IMG/VR virus record: IMGVR_UViG_3300035670_010555
Location: 1-64,000 of that record
DNA from: a virus
Length of the DNA stretch: 64,000 nucleotides
Strand: one strand, 5' to 3'
Below the pieces are notes generated by a model. That model was given only the letters and a program-made list of their open reading frames with translations. It had not been told where the DNA came from and did no database searches. Position numbers and translations under genes: made by a program. Below, piece after piece: positions 47,952 through 56,614 of this stretch. Within the stretch, counting starts at the first letter, position 1. Each line of letters opens with the position of its first letter.

Positions 47952-47971
47952 AGGGGGGATTTCACCCCCCT
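47952..47971 (-). other. GC-rich hairpin between sheath and HAD-like gene
   Basis: Seven-pair stem AGGGGGG/CCCCCCT with a 6-nt loop, in an otherwise AT-rich region, in the 36-bp gap after the sheath stop. No T-run follows on the minus strand, so it looks like an mRNA 3'-end stabiliser or attenuator rather than a classical terminator. Confidence 0.6.
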
Positions 47972-47979
47972 ATTAAATA

Positions 47980-50900
47980 TTAGATATTTTCGAACGAAGC
48001 TCCTGTTGGAGTGATAAAGAATTCGATATCGATGAATTCTAATGCCTTCGTAGGTTTCAAGTATATCTTTCCTGTTAATGTGTTTCTATCTAAATCTTCA
48101 GGTGAAGAAGAAACTGTAACTCTGAAGTCGAATAGACCTCTGTCTCTTCTAATTGAATCTAAGATAGGGTTAACACTGTCCAAGAATTGTTGTCTAACGA
48201 TTTGGTCATTTTGTTCGAACAACAATCTTACTGCTACTGCTGAAATCAACTTACGAGCTTGAAGTAATAATCTTCTTACGTTTAATCTATTAAGTGCAGT
48301 GTCAGCAACTTGTAAAGTTTTGTTACCCCAAATTACAGTTCCTACATCAGAGAAAGTTGCGATAGGGTTGATTCTGCCTTGATAAAGAGTGTCTCTATCT
48401 TCTTGAGTCAACTTAACTCTCGCTTTGATTGAGTTCACAAGACCTCTTGTGTAACCCGCTGAAGCGAACCAAGGGAATGCGATGTTATCTGTCAATGCCA
48501 AGTTTCTACAAACTTCACCTGTAGGTGGAAGATAGATTTGGGTATTATTTACAGTATCTCTTGTAAGAATCCAAGGATAATAAGTCGCAGTATAGTTAGA
48601 ATCGATACCTGTGTTATCCAAGTTGTCAACCGCTTCTTGAGGATAAATAATATCCTGTGGATTTGTTGCATCAGGAGTAAACATTTGGTAATCAGGTGTA
48701 GTTGCAATGTAAACTGAGTCCGCTCTTGAGAATTGTACCATGTCGATAGCTTCTTCTACAAGGTTAGAGTTGTTTACATAATCAATACTTGATGTTGCAA
48801 ATACGTTGATGTTGGTTGATTCAGGGTTAGCGAACGTTAAGATACCAAGTAAGTAAGCGTAGTAGTCGGTGTTTGCGAAATCTTGAGTATTGTTTTGAAC
48901 CACAATTCTCTTGAATAATCCAGTACCAGTTGCGTTTGGATATCTTTGAGACGGAGATGCTCCCGCCAAGAATCCTGTAGCTCCGATTTGGAATCTGTCC
49001 TCATTAGTCCTAAACTCTCTGTAAATGTCCCAACCATCAAAACCACCAGCAAAACATACCGTATATTTTCTTGAGAAGATGAAGTAATACGGATTCTCTT
49101 GAGTTTCAGGATCTCTCGTAAAATCAGCAACCCCACATTCAAATGCAGTTTGTCCACTCGTTAGTGAAGAGTTAGAAATTGTAACTACAGTTGCGCCTGA
49201 GTCCATGTGGAATCCTTTACTCAAGTAGTTCCAAGTTGCTCCTTCAACAGGTAATGGAGAATCTACCCAATTCAAAGGATTTTGTGTACCTTTGTATTGT
49301 AAGAATGAATCATCAATTCCGAATTGACTTGAGAAACCTAAATAACTTCTTCTAACAATATCTCCTGAAGATTCAGTTACATCAGTTGGTGCTCCGAATG
49401 GAGGGTTATAGATAACTTCACCAGGGAAATAATATTTTGTTTTGAAAATTGGAACTGGTGAAGGGTTACTTACTGAAGAGTATTCTCTTTGAGTGTAACC
49501 GTAGAAACCGCAAGGAATCGCATCGATTGGAGCTTCGTCAGCCAACTCAATCATTATGTAACGTGAAATCAAAGCGTATTCTCCATCACTTGAACCGATT
49601 TTCTTAGCAACGAAATTGTTTGAATTAGGATTCATGTTACAGTTAGTAAATTTCTCAATTACCACAGGGTTAGCATCAGTATCGAAGAAATTTCTTACTA
49701 ACACATCGAATGACATATTATTAAACGATAAGTTAGTGATAGAAACTTTTACTTCTGTGTTTGCTGCATTACCATCGGAAATTGATATAAACTTGAATAA
49801 GTTATAAACCTTGTTACCTCTGAGTTCAGACACTAAGAAAGGTGTACTTGGTGACTTATATTGGGTTACATTGTAAGCGATTGATTGTGGGTCTTGACTT
49901 CTAGCTCCTTCAAGTGCAATTAAATTACAATTCAAACCACGAATATATCCTTGGTTATAAGCGTAAGCCAAAGTTCCTGGATAAATTTCTTCAACATATA
50001 CCGGTACTTCATTTCTTGATTTACCAAAGTTATCAACACCTAATACTTTTGTTATGTACTTAGGAGAAGATGCTGACATAGATGTTTCAAAAGAGAAATT
50101 GTCGTTGTCTTTTGTAACACCTGAAATTAAGAATGACTCAAAAGGAGATTGAGTGACTCCTGAGTATTGTTCAGTACATACTAATTGTAAATCAGTTAAA
50201 CCACTAACTTCATAAATTGGTCCGTGGTTATCACTTGTTGTACTATTCGTATATAAAGATATACCTCTTGAACGTAAAGTCGCAACAACCATATTGTTGT
50301 ATTCAGAGTAAGCAGTACCTGAATAGTTATAAACCGTACCTGATATAGTACCTGAAAATGTAGATGATGCTCCTGAAGTTAGAGAAGATACATAATAAAA
50401 GAATGAGTATCCTGAATAAGCATTTCCTGATGTAATATCAAAATTAGCATAATACCATGGGTCATTTTCATCAGAGGACAAGTCATTAGTTGCAAGATTG
50501 ACAGTGTCACAAGCATATTCGTTAATGATGTTTGAATAAGTCGCGGTCAAATCATAAAAATCACTTTCAGGAAGAACTCCATAAACAACCGCAGTATTTG
50601 CGGATAGAGAAGGAGTATCCATGATATTATCAAGATTACTTGTAAAATCTAATCCTAAAGTTGATGTACTACCATCAGATAATCTGTATTGACTGTTAAA
50701 TTTAGCCAAAACTTCAGAAGGTAATGCTCCACCAACAAATTCAACAGTATTTCCTGAAGAAGACCCTGTGAAATCTGCCGACCAAGTAGTTCCTGTTACA
50801 GGACTGAGACCAATAGTTAATGGATCGACATTTGCAGTCACCTTAATACTCCAAGACGGACCAGCGTCATAACCTGATAAACCTAAAATTCTTGTTACGA

Positions 50901-51189
50901 AAAGTTGATTTGATTGTTGCAAATATGACTTTGCAATATATGCAGCTTCATACTTAGGGATTTGTGTGTTTATAAATTTTGTAGGTTCAGTCCCCCCAAA
51001 ATATGATTGAAACTCATCGTAGTTCGTGATGAAGATAGGTTCGAATGCGGGACCTTTGATTGTTTCCCCGACTAAACCTAACGTAGTCACACCTACACTT
51101 TGAGCCACAAATGATAAGTCAGTTTCAGACGTATATACTCCAGGCGATACGTATACCTTTTGATTTACTTGTGTTGCTTGAAAAAACAT
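47980..51189 (-). CDS. Tail sheath protein, gp18-like
   Basis: 1069 aa, longer than T4 gp18 (659). N-terminal region YVSPGVYTSETDLSF, then TLGLVGETIKGPAFEP and FGG, matches the sheath family start. The C-terminal part (NVRRLLLQARKLISAVAVRL, then LFDFRVTVSSSPEDLDRNTL, KIYLKPTKALEFIDIEFFI) is the conserved sheath domain that forms the contractile lattice. The extra middle length, rich in Ser/Thr/Tyr, probably forms decoration on the sheath surface. Followed by a strong hairpin. Confidence 0.92.
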   Translation of the reverse strand: MFFQATQVNQKVYVSPGVYTSETDLSFVAQSVGVTTLGLVGETIKGPAFEPIFITNYDEFQSYFGGTEPTKFINTQIPKYEAAYIAKSYLQQSNQLFVTRILGLSGYDAGPSWSIKVTANVDPLTIGLSPVTGTTWSADFTGSSSGNTVEFVGGALPSEVLAKFNSQYRLSDGSTSTLGLDFTSNLDNIMDTPSLSANTAVVYGVLPESDFYDLTATYSNIINEYACDTVNLATNDLSSDENDPWYYANFDITSGNAYSGYSFFYYVSSLTSGASSTFSGTISGTVYNYSGTAYSEYNNMVVATLRSRGISLYTNSTTSDNHGPIYEVSGLTDLQLVCTEQYSGVTQSPFESFLISGVTKDNDNFSFETSMSASSPKYITKVLGVDNFGKSRNEVPVYVEEIYPGTLAYAYNQGYIRGLNCNLIALEGARSQDPQSIAYNVTQYKSPSTPFLVSELRGNKVYNLFKFISISDGNAANTEVKVSITNLSFNNMSFDVLVRNFFDTDANPVVIEKFTNCNMNPNSNNFVAKKIGSSDGEYALISRYIMIELADEAPIDAIPCGFYGYTQREYSSVSNPSPVPIFKTKYYFPGEVIYNPPFGAPTDVTESSGDIVRRSYLGFSSQFGIDDSFLQYKGTQNPLNWVDSPLPVEGATWNYLSKGFHMDSGATVVTISNSSLTSGQTAFECGVADFTRDPETQENPYYFIFSRKYTVCFAGGFDGWDIYREFRTNEDRFQIGATGFLAGASPSQRYPNATGTGLFKRIVVQNNTQDFANTDYYAYLLGILTFANPESTNINVFATSSIDYVNNSNLVEEAIDMVQFSRADSVYIATTPDYQMFTPDATNPQDIIYPQEAVDNLDNTGIDSNYTATYYPWILTRDTVNNTQIYLPPTGEVCRNLALTDNIAFPWFASAGYTRGLVNSIKARVKLTQEDRDTLYQGRINPIATFSDVGTVIWGNKTLQVADTALNRLNVRRLLLQARKLISAVAVRLLFEQNDQIVRQQFLDSVNPILDSIRRDRGLFDFRVTVSSSPEDLDRNTLTGKIYLKPTKALEFIDIEFFITPTGASFENI

Positions 51190-51222
51190 AGTTCAAAATT
51201 ATTGTTAGCAAATTTATTTTAA

Positions 51223-51231
51223 TGATAAATA
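51223..51231 (-). promoter_or_regulatory. TATTTAT motif before the sheath gene
   Basis: Sense TATTTATCA, 33 nt before the sheath start, the same spacing as the tube gene. Confidence 0.45.
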
Positions 51232-51310
51232 TTCATATCTGAGTGAAAAAACTTGACTTTTGAATATCTATTTGTAAGGAGTATGAATTTATTCTACCTT
51301 TTTTCTACCT

Positions 51311-51472
51311 ATGAAAACAACTAAAGAAATAAAGAATATCAAAATATCCCCTGAATCCCACGAGATATTAAAAAAGTACTGTGAAAAGCGTGGAATAAAA
51401 ATCTACAAGTTTTTGGAAAATCTTATTATAGAAAATTGTAAAGAGAAGAAAGATATTTACGGGGAGGACTAA
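51311..51472 (+). CDS. Small ribbon-helix-helix-like protein
   Basis: 53 aa on the plus strand. The pattern IKNIKISPESHEILKKYCEK then IKIYKFLENLIIENC resembles a short N-terminal strand followed by two helices, as in ribbon-helix-helix DNA-binding proteins. It lies between the sheath and gp15-like genes, which run on the other strand; its last 4 bases overlap the end of the latter. Just upstream a Shine-Dalgarno-like AAGGAG precedes a 13-codon reading frame (51283-51324) that overlaps the start, a possible leader. DNA binding is inferred. Confidence 0.6.
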   Translation: MKTTKEIKNIKISPESHEILKKYCEKRGIKIYKFLENLIIENCKEKKDIYGED

Positions 51473-52509
51473 ACTAACTGAGATTCGAATTCGATGTTGG
51501 ACTCTAAGTCATTATCATTTTTGACAACATCAATTCTTAAAATATCATTTGTTGTGATTTGAATTTCGGAAACATCAGTACCAAAATAATCCCCATTTAT
51601 ATATACATCAAAACTATCAACATTAGTTGATTTAATTAAAGATAAGTTTGCTCTAAAATCAATAATTTCACTTAAAGTGTTATTCCCAACTATATATAAA
51701 AAGTTGGATAAAAATTCGTCAGGATTTTTAGGAAACTTTGGTCTTCTTCTCTTCAACACCGTGTTGTCCAACTCCATAATTTGCGAGACTCTGGCGATTG
51801 CTGGTTTAACTTCAAATTCCTCTTCATCAATCAAATAACCTAACATAGTAAAGTCATAATTTTGAATAAAATATTTTCTAGCATCAACCTGCATTTGTGA
51901 CTCGTCAGATATATTATTAAGAACAATTGGAACATATTGACCTTTGATAAAAGTATATGCTTGCCTTGAAGAAAACTTTTGCATAATAATCTTATTCAGT
52001 TGGTTAAGTTCTCTCATTCTGTTACAAATAATTTTCACACTATAATTAATGTCAACAGGTACGGGTTGAGGGATTGTGTAAATGTCCATACCCTGTTCAT
52101 TACCATTCCAAGTTGGCACAGAAGCGTAATAAAATTGTTTTCTATTTGGTATTGTATATTGTAAAGCCGGATTTGTACCGTACTTAACTTCGGGTTGTCT
52201 AACAACAGTTATGAATGGAGGTTCAGGATTGAAATCCAAGTTGGTAAATAAAGCCGTTTCAACATATTGAGACCAATTTTGTGTCGTGATTATAATATCA
52301 ACCATCGGAATAATTTTTCCCGCTGTCACAACTTTAAGATCTTCTTTGACAAAATCCAGCATTCCCCTATCCAAATCAGCGTGTAATACTGACTTTGGTA
52401 AATAAGTTCCATCTTTGTTTATAAACTCAAGAAGTTGTTCTCTTCTTGCGTACAAAGTTTTCTTTGGGACTAAAGGTAATGTAGGTTTAACTTGTTTTGG
52501 TAAAGGCAT
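51469..52509 (-). CDS. Tail sheath stabiliser/terminator, gp15-like
   Basis: 346 aa. Resembles T4 gp15 around residues 150-245: IPQPVPVDINYSVKIICNRM, then a helix, YVPIVLNN, and DARKYFIQNYDFTMLGYLID. gp15 caps the top of tube and sheath and joins the neck. It sits beside gp14-like and sheath genes, matching the T4 order. N- and C-terminal extensions are unassigned. Confidence 0.75.
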   Translation of the reverse strand: MPLPKQVKPTLPLVPKKTLYARREQLLEFINKDGTYLPKSVLHADLDRGMLDFVKEDLKVVTAGKIIPMVDIIITTQNWSQYVETALFTNLDFNPEPPFITVVRQPEVKYGTNPALQYTIPNRKQFYYASVPTWNGNEQGMDIYTIPQPVPVDINYSVKIICNRMRELNQLNKIIMQKFSSRQAYTFIKGQYVPIVLNNISDESQMQVDARKYFIQNYDFTMLGYLIDEEEFEVKPAIARVSQIMELDNTVLKRRRPKFPKNPDEFLSNFLYIVGNNTLSEIIDFRANLSLIKSTNVDSFDVYINGDYFGTDVSEIQITTNDILRIDVVKNDNDLESNIEFESQLV

Positions 52510-52515
52510 CTTTTT

Positions 52516-52677
52516 TTATTTTTCAGAATTATCATGTCCACATTTATGACACATGTAAGGGTCTTTCCCTCCTTCAGATAATTTCCAAGACCAACCACAT
52601 TCATCACAAATAACTTTCTCTTTGGTGACCTTTTCAACTATTCGAGCCAGCTGAGTTTCCCTAACAATAATTTTCAT
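52516..52677 (-). CDS. Small zinc-ribbon protein
   Basis: 53 aa, coupled to the gp14-like gene by TAATG at 52675-52679. Has two CxxC pairs (CDEC and CHKC) about 20 residues apart, separated by GWSWKLSEGGKDPYM, a zinc-ribbon pattern, after a basic, helical N-terminus. Zinc ribbons like this act in nucleic-acid or protein binding; the exact role is unknown. It is too short for typical gene finders. Confidence 0.75.
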   Translation of the reverse strand: MKIIVRETQLARIVEKVTKEKVICDECGWSWKLSEGGKDPYMCHKCGHDNSEK

Positions 52678-53192
52678 TATATTCCCCTAAATTCGTTTTC
52701 ACTAACATAAGTGGCAATAACAGTTCTATAGAAAGGTTTATATCCACCATATGTATGTTTATTATCAGATTTTACAAATCCATCATCGACAACAGAATAA
52801 TACCTAACTCGGTCTTCAGACTCGTAGTATCCAATGTAATCACCCATAAATATTTCAACACCCATATCATCCAAAGTTTTTTGATAGATACTAAATTTCA
52901 TATTACCAGGTTCTTGTTGTTCTATCTTGGAAGTTCCAAGATTTTTATTGACAGGTGCCATAACTTGAACCAATCCCTTCAGTTCAACAGGTGCAAGAAA
53001 CTGTATCCCATCTTCCAACACTTCTCCATATACATCATCAGTTTTCGTCTTTCTTCTATCAATACGGTAAAGTACTATAGTGAAATTCATATCACCGATT
53101 AGCCATTCTTCACCCATACCGATATCTAAACTATAATCTTCGGCTCCGAAGAATTTACCTAATCTTGAAATTGGAACTAACTTTTCTCCCAT
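52677..53192 (-). CDS. Neck protein, gp14-like
   Basis: 171 aa. Region ITFLYRID-like start, then VELKGLVQVMAPVNKNLGTS, DMGVEIFMGDYIGYYES and GYKPFYRTVIATYVSE fits the gp14-type neck proteins of T4-like phages. gp13 and gp14 form the collar joining head and tail; a gp13-like gene is encoded at 56615-57742. The N-terminus contains a DIGMGEEW stretch. Confidence 0.65.
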   Translation of the reverse strand: MGEKLVPISRLGKFFGAEDYSLDIGMGEEWLIGDMNFTIVLYRIDRRKTKTDDVYGEVLEDGIQFLAPVELKGLVQVMAPVNKNLGTSKIEQQEPGNMKFSIYQKTLDDMGVEIFMGDYIGYYESEDRVRYYSVVDDGFVKSDNKHTYGGYKPFYRTVIATYVSENEFRGI

Positions 53193-53216
53193 TATATTAT
53201 ATGATTACCTATATGT

Positions 53217-53225
53217 TGATAAATA
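53217..53225 (-). promoter_or_regulatory. TATTTAT motif before the gp14-like gene
   Basis: Sense TATTTATCA, 24 nt before the start, inside the 75-bp divergent gap with the SNF2 gene. Confidence 0.4.
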
Positions 53226-53267
53226 CTCAGTTTATAACTATATTTTAATCAAATATTTTTCTTATAG

Positions 53268-55019
53268 ATGGATGTAAGTCTAGAATCGAAAGCATTATCA
53301 CTATTGGAATCTTATGAAGGTGGAAATAACTATTTACTTGAACTCAAACGAAAGTCTCAAATAAATAAAAGATTCTATCCAACAAGAAGCCAATCTGAGT
53401 ATATTATCAATAACCATAACAACCAACCAAAGGTTGCAAAGAAATGGGTCATACTAGATGCGTACTTTGCCAAAAAGTTAGCCGATGATAAATTATATAC
53501 CGTAATACCTGATAAAGTATGGGTTGAAAAATTATTGTGTGACACAGAAAAAGCTTTTCACATTTGGGGTAAGGTATTCGAAACTGAAGAATTCCACGAT
53601 TTTTGGTTACCAAAAGCTGCGATTATAAAAGACAATTCAGTTAAAGATGTTGTCATAGATTATAAAAAATATTCTCATAGACCCCCACTCGAACATCAAA
53701 AAGAAGCAATCCAAAAACTTGTTGAAAACAAAAAATACATATTGGCTGATGATATGGGTTTGGGGAAAACAACTTCAACGATCATCGCAGCTTTAGAAAC
53801 GGGAGCAAAGAAAATTCTAATCATTTGTCCAGCAACTCTTAAGATAAATTGGAAACGAGAAATTGAAAATTATTCAGATAGGTCGATATTCATATCAGAA
53901 GGAAAAACTTTTAGTACCGAACACGATTTCGTAATCATAAACTACGACATTATCAAAAACTTTCATGACACTAAGAAAAAAGATGAATCGCAAGTTATTG
54001 CTGCCAATTTTGATTTGGTGGTCGTTGACGAAGCTCACTATATCAAAAATCCTACAGCCCAAAGAACAAAACTAATAAACGACATCGCCAAAGGAGTTGA
54101 TAGATTATGGTTGTTAACAGGAACACCGATGACATCAAGACCTATGGATTATTTCAATCTATTACATCTTATTGAGTCGCCTGTTGCTAAAAATTGGATG
54201 GCTTACGCAATCAGATATTGTAGTGGGTATCAATTCAATGTTGGAGGACGTAAAGTTTGGAACGTAACAGGTTCATCCAATTTGGAAGAATTAAGAGACA
54301 GAACGACAGGTCTTGTGTTACGAAGACTCAAAGAAAACGTATTGGACTTACCCGAAAAAATAATAACCCCCGTTTATCTTAGATTGAAATCCAAAGCATA
54401 TGAAGAAGTTATGGGAGAGTATTATGATTGGTATGATAAGAACCCTGAAGAATCCAAATCATTAACGGTACAGTTTACCAAGCTTACCAAAGTACGACAA
54501 ATCATTGCCGATGAAAAAATACTTCAAACAATTGAAATTGCCGAAAACATTATTGAACAAGATAAGAAGGTAATTATTTTCTGTAACTTCACCGACTCTC
54601 TGAATAAAATTTGTCAACACTTTGGAAAAACTGCAGTCAAAGTGGATGGTTCGATGTCCAAATCTGAAAGACAACATAGTGTGGATAGTTTCCAAGAAAA
54701 TGATAAGGTCAAAGTATTTGTTGGTAACATTAAAGCTGCGGGAGTTGGTTTAACTTTGACTGCTGGTGAAGCGGTAATTATGAACGATCTATCATTCTTA
54801 CCATCTGACCACGCTCAAGCAGAGGATAGAGCATATAGATACGGTCAAAAAAACAACGTACTAGTTTATTACCCAATATTCGAAAATACAATCGAAGGAA
54901 TTATCTATGACATATTAAATAATAAAAAACAAGTCATAGCAACCGTAATGGGGGATAACCTTAATTCATCTGATATGGCTGAAGAAATTTTGAAGAGAAT
55001 AAACGAAATCAGAAAATAA
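53268..55019 (+). CDS. SNF2-family DNA helicase/translocase
   Basis: 583 aa. Residues 141-300 carry helicase motifs: DDMGLGKTT (161-169, Walker A), DEAH (254-257), LTGTP (283-287). Later VDGSMSKSERQ, AGVGLTLT and QAEDRAYRYGQ (motif VI) complete the SNF2 signature, close to SMARCAL1/HARP-type annealing helicases. The N-terminal 130 residues are phage-specific. In phages such proteins are thought to remodel forks or recombination intermediates. Starts the plus-strand group together with the SOD-nuclease fusion. Confidence 0.85.
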   Translation: MDVSLESKALSLLESYEGGNNYLLELKRKSQINKRFYPTRSQSEYIINNHNNQPKVAKKWVILDAYFAKKLADDKLYTVIPDKVWVEKLLCDTEKAFHIWGKVFETEEFHDFWLPKAAIIKDNSVKDVVIDYKKYSHRPPLEHQKEAIQKLVENKKYILADDMGLGKTTSTIIAALETGAKKILIICPATLKINWKREIENYSDRSIFISEGKTFSTEHDFVIINYDIIKNFHDTKKKDESQVIAANFDLVVVDEAHYIKNPTAQRTKLINDIAKGVDRLWLLTGTPMTSRPMDYFNLLHLIESPVAKNWMAYAIRYCSGYQFNVGGRKVWNVTGSSNLEELRDRTTGLVLRRLKENVLDLPEKIITPVYLRLKSKAYEEVMGEYYDWYDKNPEESKSLTVQFTKLTKVRQIIADEKILQTIEIAENIIEQDKKVIIFCNFTDSLNKICQHFGKTAVKVDGSMSKSERQHSVDSFQENDKVKVFVGNIKAAGVGLTLTAGEAVIMNDLSFLPSDHAQAEDRAYRYGQKNNVLVYYPIFENTIEGIIYDILNNKKQVIATVMGDNLNSSDMAEEILKRINEIRK

Positions 55020-55032
55020 ACTGATTTTGTAT

Positions 55033-55040
55033 TATTTATA
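55033..55040 (+). promoter_or_regulatory. TATTTAT motif before the SOD-nuclease fusion
   Basis: Sense TATTTATA, 17 nt before the start, in the 38-bp gap after the SNF2 gene. One of the few plus-strand copies. Confidence 0.4.
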
Positions 55041-55057
55041 GTAAATTAAAGCCAACA

Positions 55058-56596
55058 ATGAATAAAACAGAAGAAAAGATTCAACAACTCGAATTACAGA
55101 TTGTAGAACAAAAAGTAACCAGAGAAAAAGAGTTGTTAATCACCGAAATGAAAAAAATAGGAATTGAGAAACTACCATATTCCTATTCCGCCCTCAAACA
55201 ATTTATTGACCCCGAAACAATGGATTTCCATTATAACAAACATTACAAGGGGTATGTTGATAAATTAAACGATGCTCTATCCAAGAAAAAATATGGAGAT
55301 TTAGAGTTAGAACAAATAATCAAAACAATAAGCCGATTTGACAAAACAATTAGAAATAATGCAGGTGGAGCATTTAACCACGCATTGTTTTGGAACATGC
55401 TAACACCTGAACCCAAAAGACTCAAAGGGGATTTACAGAAAAAAATTATCAAAGAGTTCGGTAGCTTCATTTTATTTAAGAAAAAGTTCGAAGAAATTGC
55501 CAAAGAAAGATTCGGGTCAGGATGGGTTTGGTTAGTTTTAACTGGTAGAAATACTTTGAAAATTATGTCCACCCCAAACCAAGATAACCCTTTGATGAAT
55601 ATTATTGAAGGTGGTGGATTTCCGTTATTAGGTTTGGATTTATGGGAACATGCATATTATCTCAAGTATAAAAACAAAAGAGACGAATATATTTCTAACT
55701 TTTGGAAAGTGGTGAATTGGGAATTTGTTTCCAAACTTTATGATATGAAAACAGAAACAAAACTTTTGGAATCTGTTGAAATGAAAAAAATTATCAAAGA
55801 ATTCAAGGAACCAAAATTTTGTGATTCAAATGAAATTACTTTTTATAAAGAATTAATCAACAATCCAAAGATAAAAAAATTATACCAAGAAGGTGTTACT
55901 GATGTTTTGAAAAAAGTATTTCATGAATATTGGGTGGAGAGTAATGAGAAAGAAATGTCTGGCTTTTATGGGATTGAATCCGACAGTGCTAGATCAGTTT
56001 TGAATAATTTGAATACCAACTTTAACACTTTTTGTTTATTAACAAAAGCAATCAATAGACAGATAGAATCGATTAACAAACCAAACAAAAAATTCGATTT
56101 TTCCATCAAAGAGAAACGAACAATTAGTGAGGTCAATAGACTTATTGCTGCGTTAGATTATTTCAAAAAAGAAATTTTTACAAAAAACAACGAAGATTTT
56201 GTTAACATTATAAGTGTGTTATTAAAACTTTGGGATAGAGGGCAAAAATCTGAAGACAAAGTTCTTTCTAAAATAGAGCAATATTTCGGTAAAGATTCTT
56301 CAGTTGAAAAGATAGGTGGCCATGGTCAGAAAAGTGACGCATTCAAAGGTATTGATTTGATTGTCAATGTTGGTGGTAAAAAACACACCGCTCAAGTGAA
56401 ACCTTTTTCTTCTATAAAAAAAGAAGGAGATAAAATCACAGTTTTGAATACAGGTAACGTTAAACCATATAACGTAGATTGGATGATATTTATAAACACT
56501 AAGTCTAATAAAATTCTAATTATTGAGAATAATCCGATTGAGAGCCGTGACCAATATGTTTTCAATGTGTCATCTCTAATTCACGAAATAGATTAA
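55058..56596 (+). CDS. Mn/Fe superoxide dismutase fused to a PD-(D/E)XK-like domain
   Basis: 512 aa. Residues 1-35 form a coiled coil; residues about 36-230 are a full Mn/Fe-SOD fold: MDFHYNKHY, RNNAGGAFNHALFW, TPNQDNPLM, GLDLWEHAYYLKY and KVVNWEF. All four metal ligands are present (His58, His108, Asp194, His198). Gln174 sits where manganese SODs place their glutamine. Residues about 235-400 are helical and unassigned. Residues about 400-490 look like a PD-(D/E)XK-type nuclease core: a helix, then GID433, a beta-hairpin and Gln446-Val-Lys448 (Gln instead of the usual Glu). SOD activity is likely from the residues; nuclease activity is a structural inference. It follows the SNF2 gene in one direction. 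I know of no standard annotation for this fusion. Confidence 0.8.
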   Translation: MNKTEEKIQQLELQIVEQKVTREKELLITEMKKIGIEKLPYSYSALKQFIDPETMDFHYNKHYKGYVDKLNDALSKKKYGDLELEQIIKTISRFDKTIRNNAGGAFNHALFWNMLTPEPKRLKGDLQKKIIKEFGSFILFKKKFEEIAKERFGSGWVWLVLTGRNTLKIMSTPNQDNPLMNIIEGGGFPLLGLDLWEHAYYLKYKNKRDEYISNFWKVVNWEFVSKLYDMKTETKLLESVEMKKIIKEFKEPKFCDSNEITFYKELINNPKIKKLYQEGVTDVLKKVFHEYWVESNEKEMSGFYGIESDSARSVLNNLNTNFNTFCLLTKAINRQIESINKPNKKFDFSIKEKRTISEVNRLIAALDYFKKEIFTKNNEDFVNIISVLLKLWDRGQKSEDKVLSKIEQYFGKDSSVEKIGGHGQKSDAFKGIDLIVNVGGKKHTAQVKPFSSIKKEGDKITVLNTGNVKPYNVDWMIFINTKSNKILIIENNPIESRDQYVFNVSSLIHEID

Positions 56597-56602
56597 TAAA
56601 GA

Positions 56603-56610
56603 TATTTATA
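56603..56610 (+). promoter_or_regulatory. TATTTAT motif before the gp13-like gene
   Basis: Sense TATTTATA only 4 nt before the start of the neck gene. Confidence 0.25.
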
Positions 56611-56614
56611 TTAT

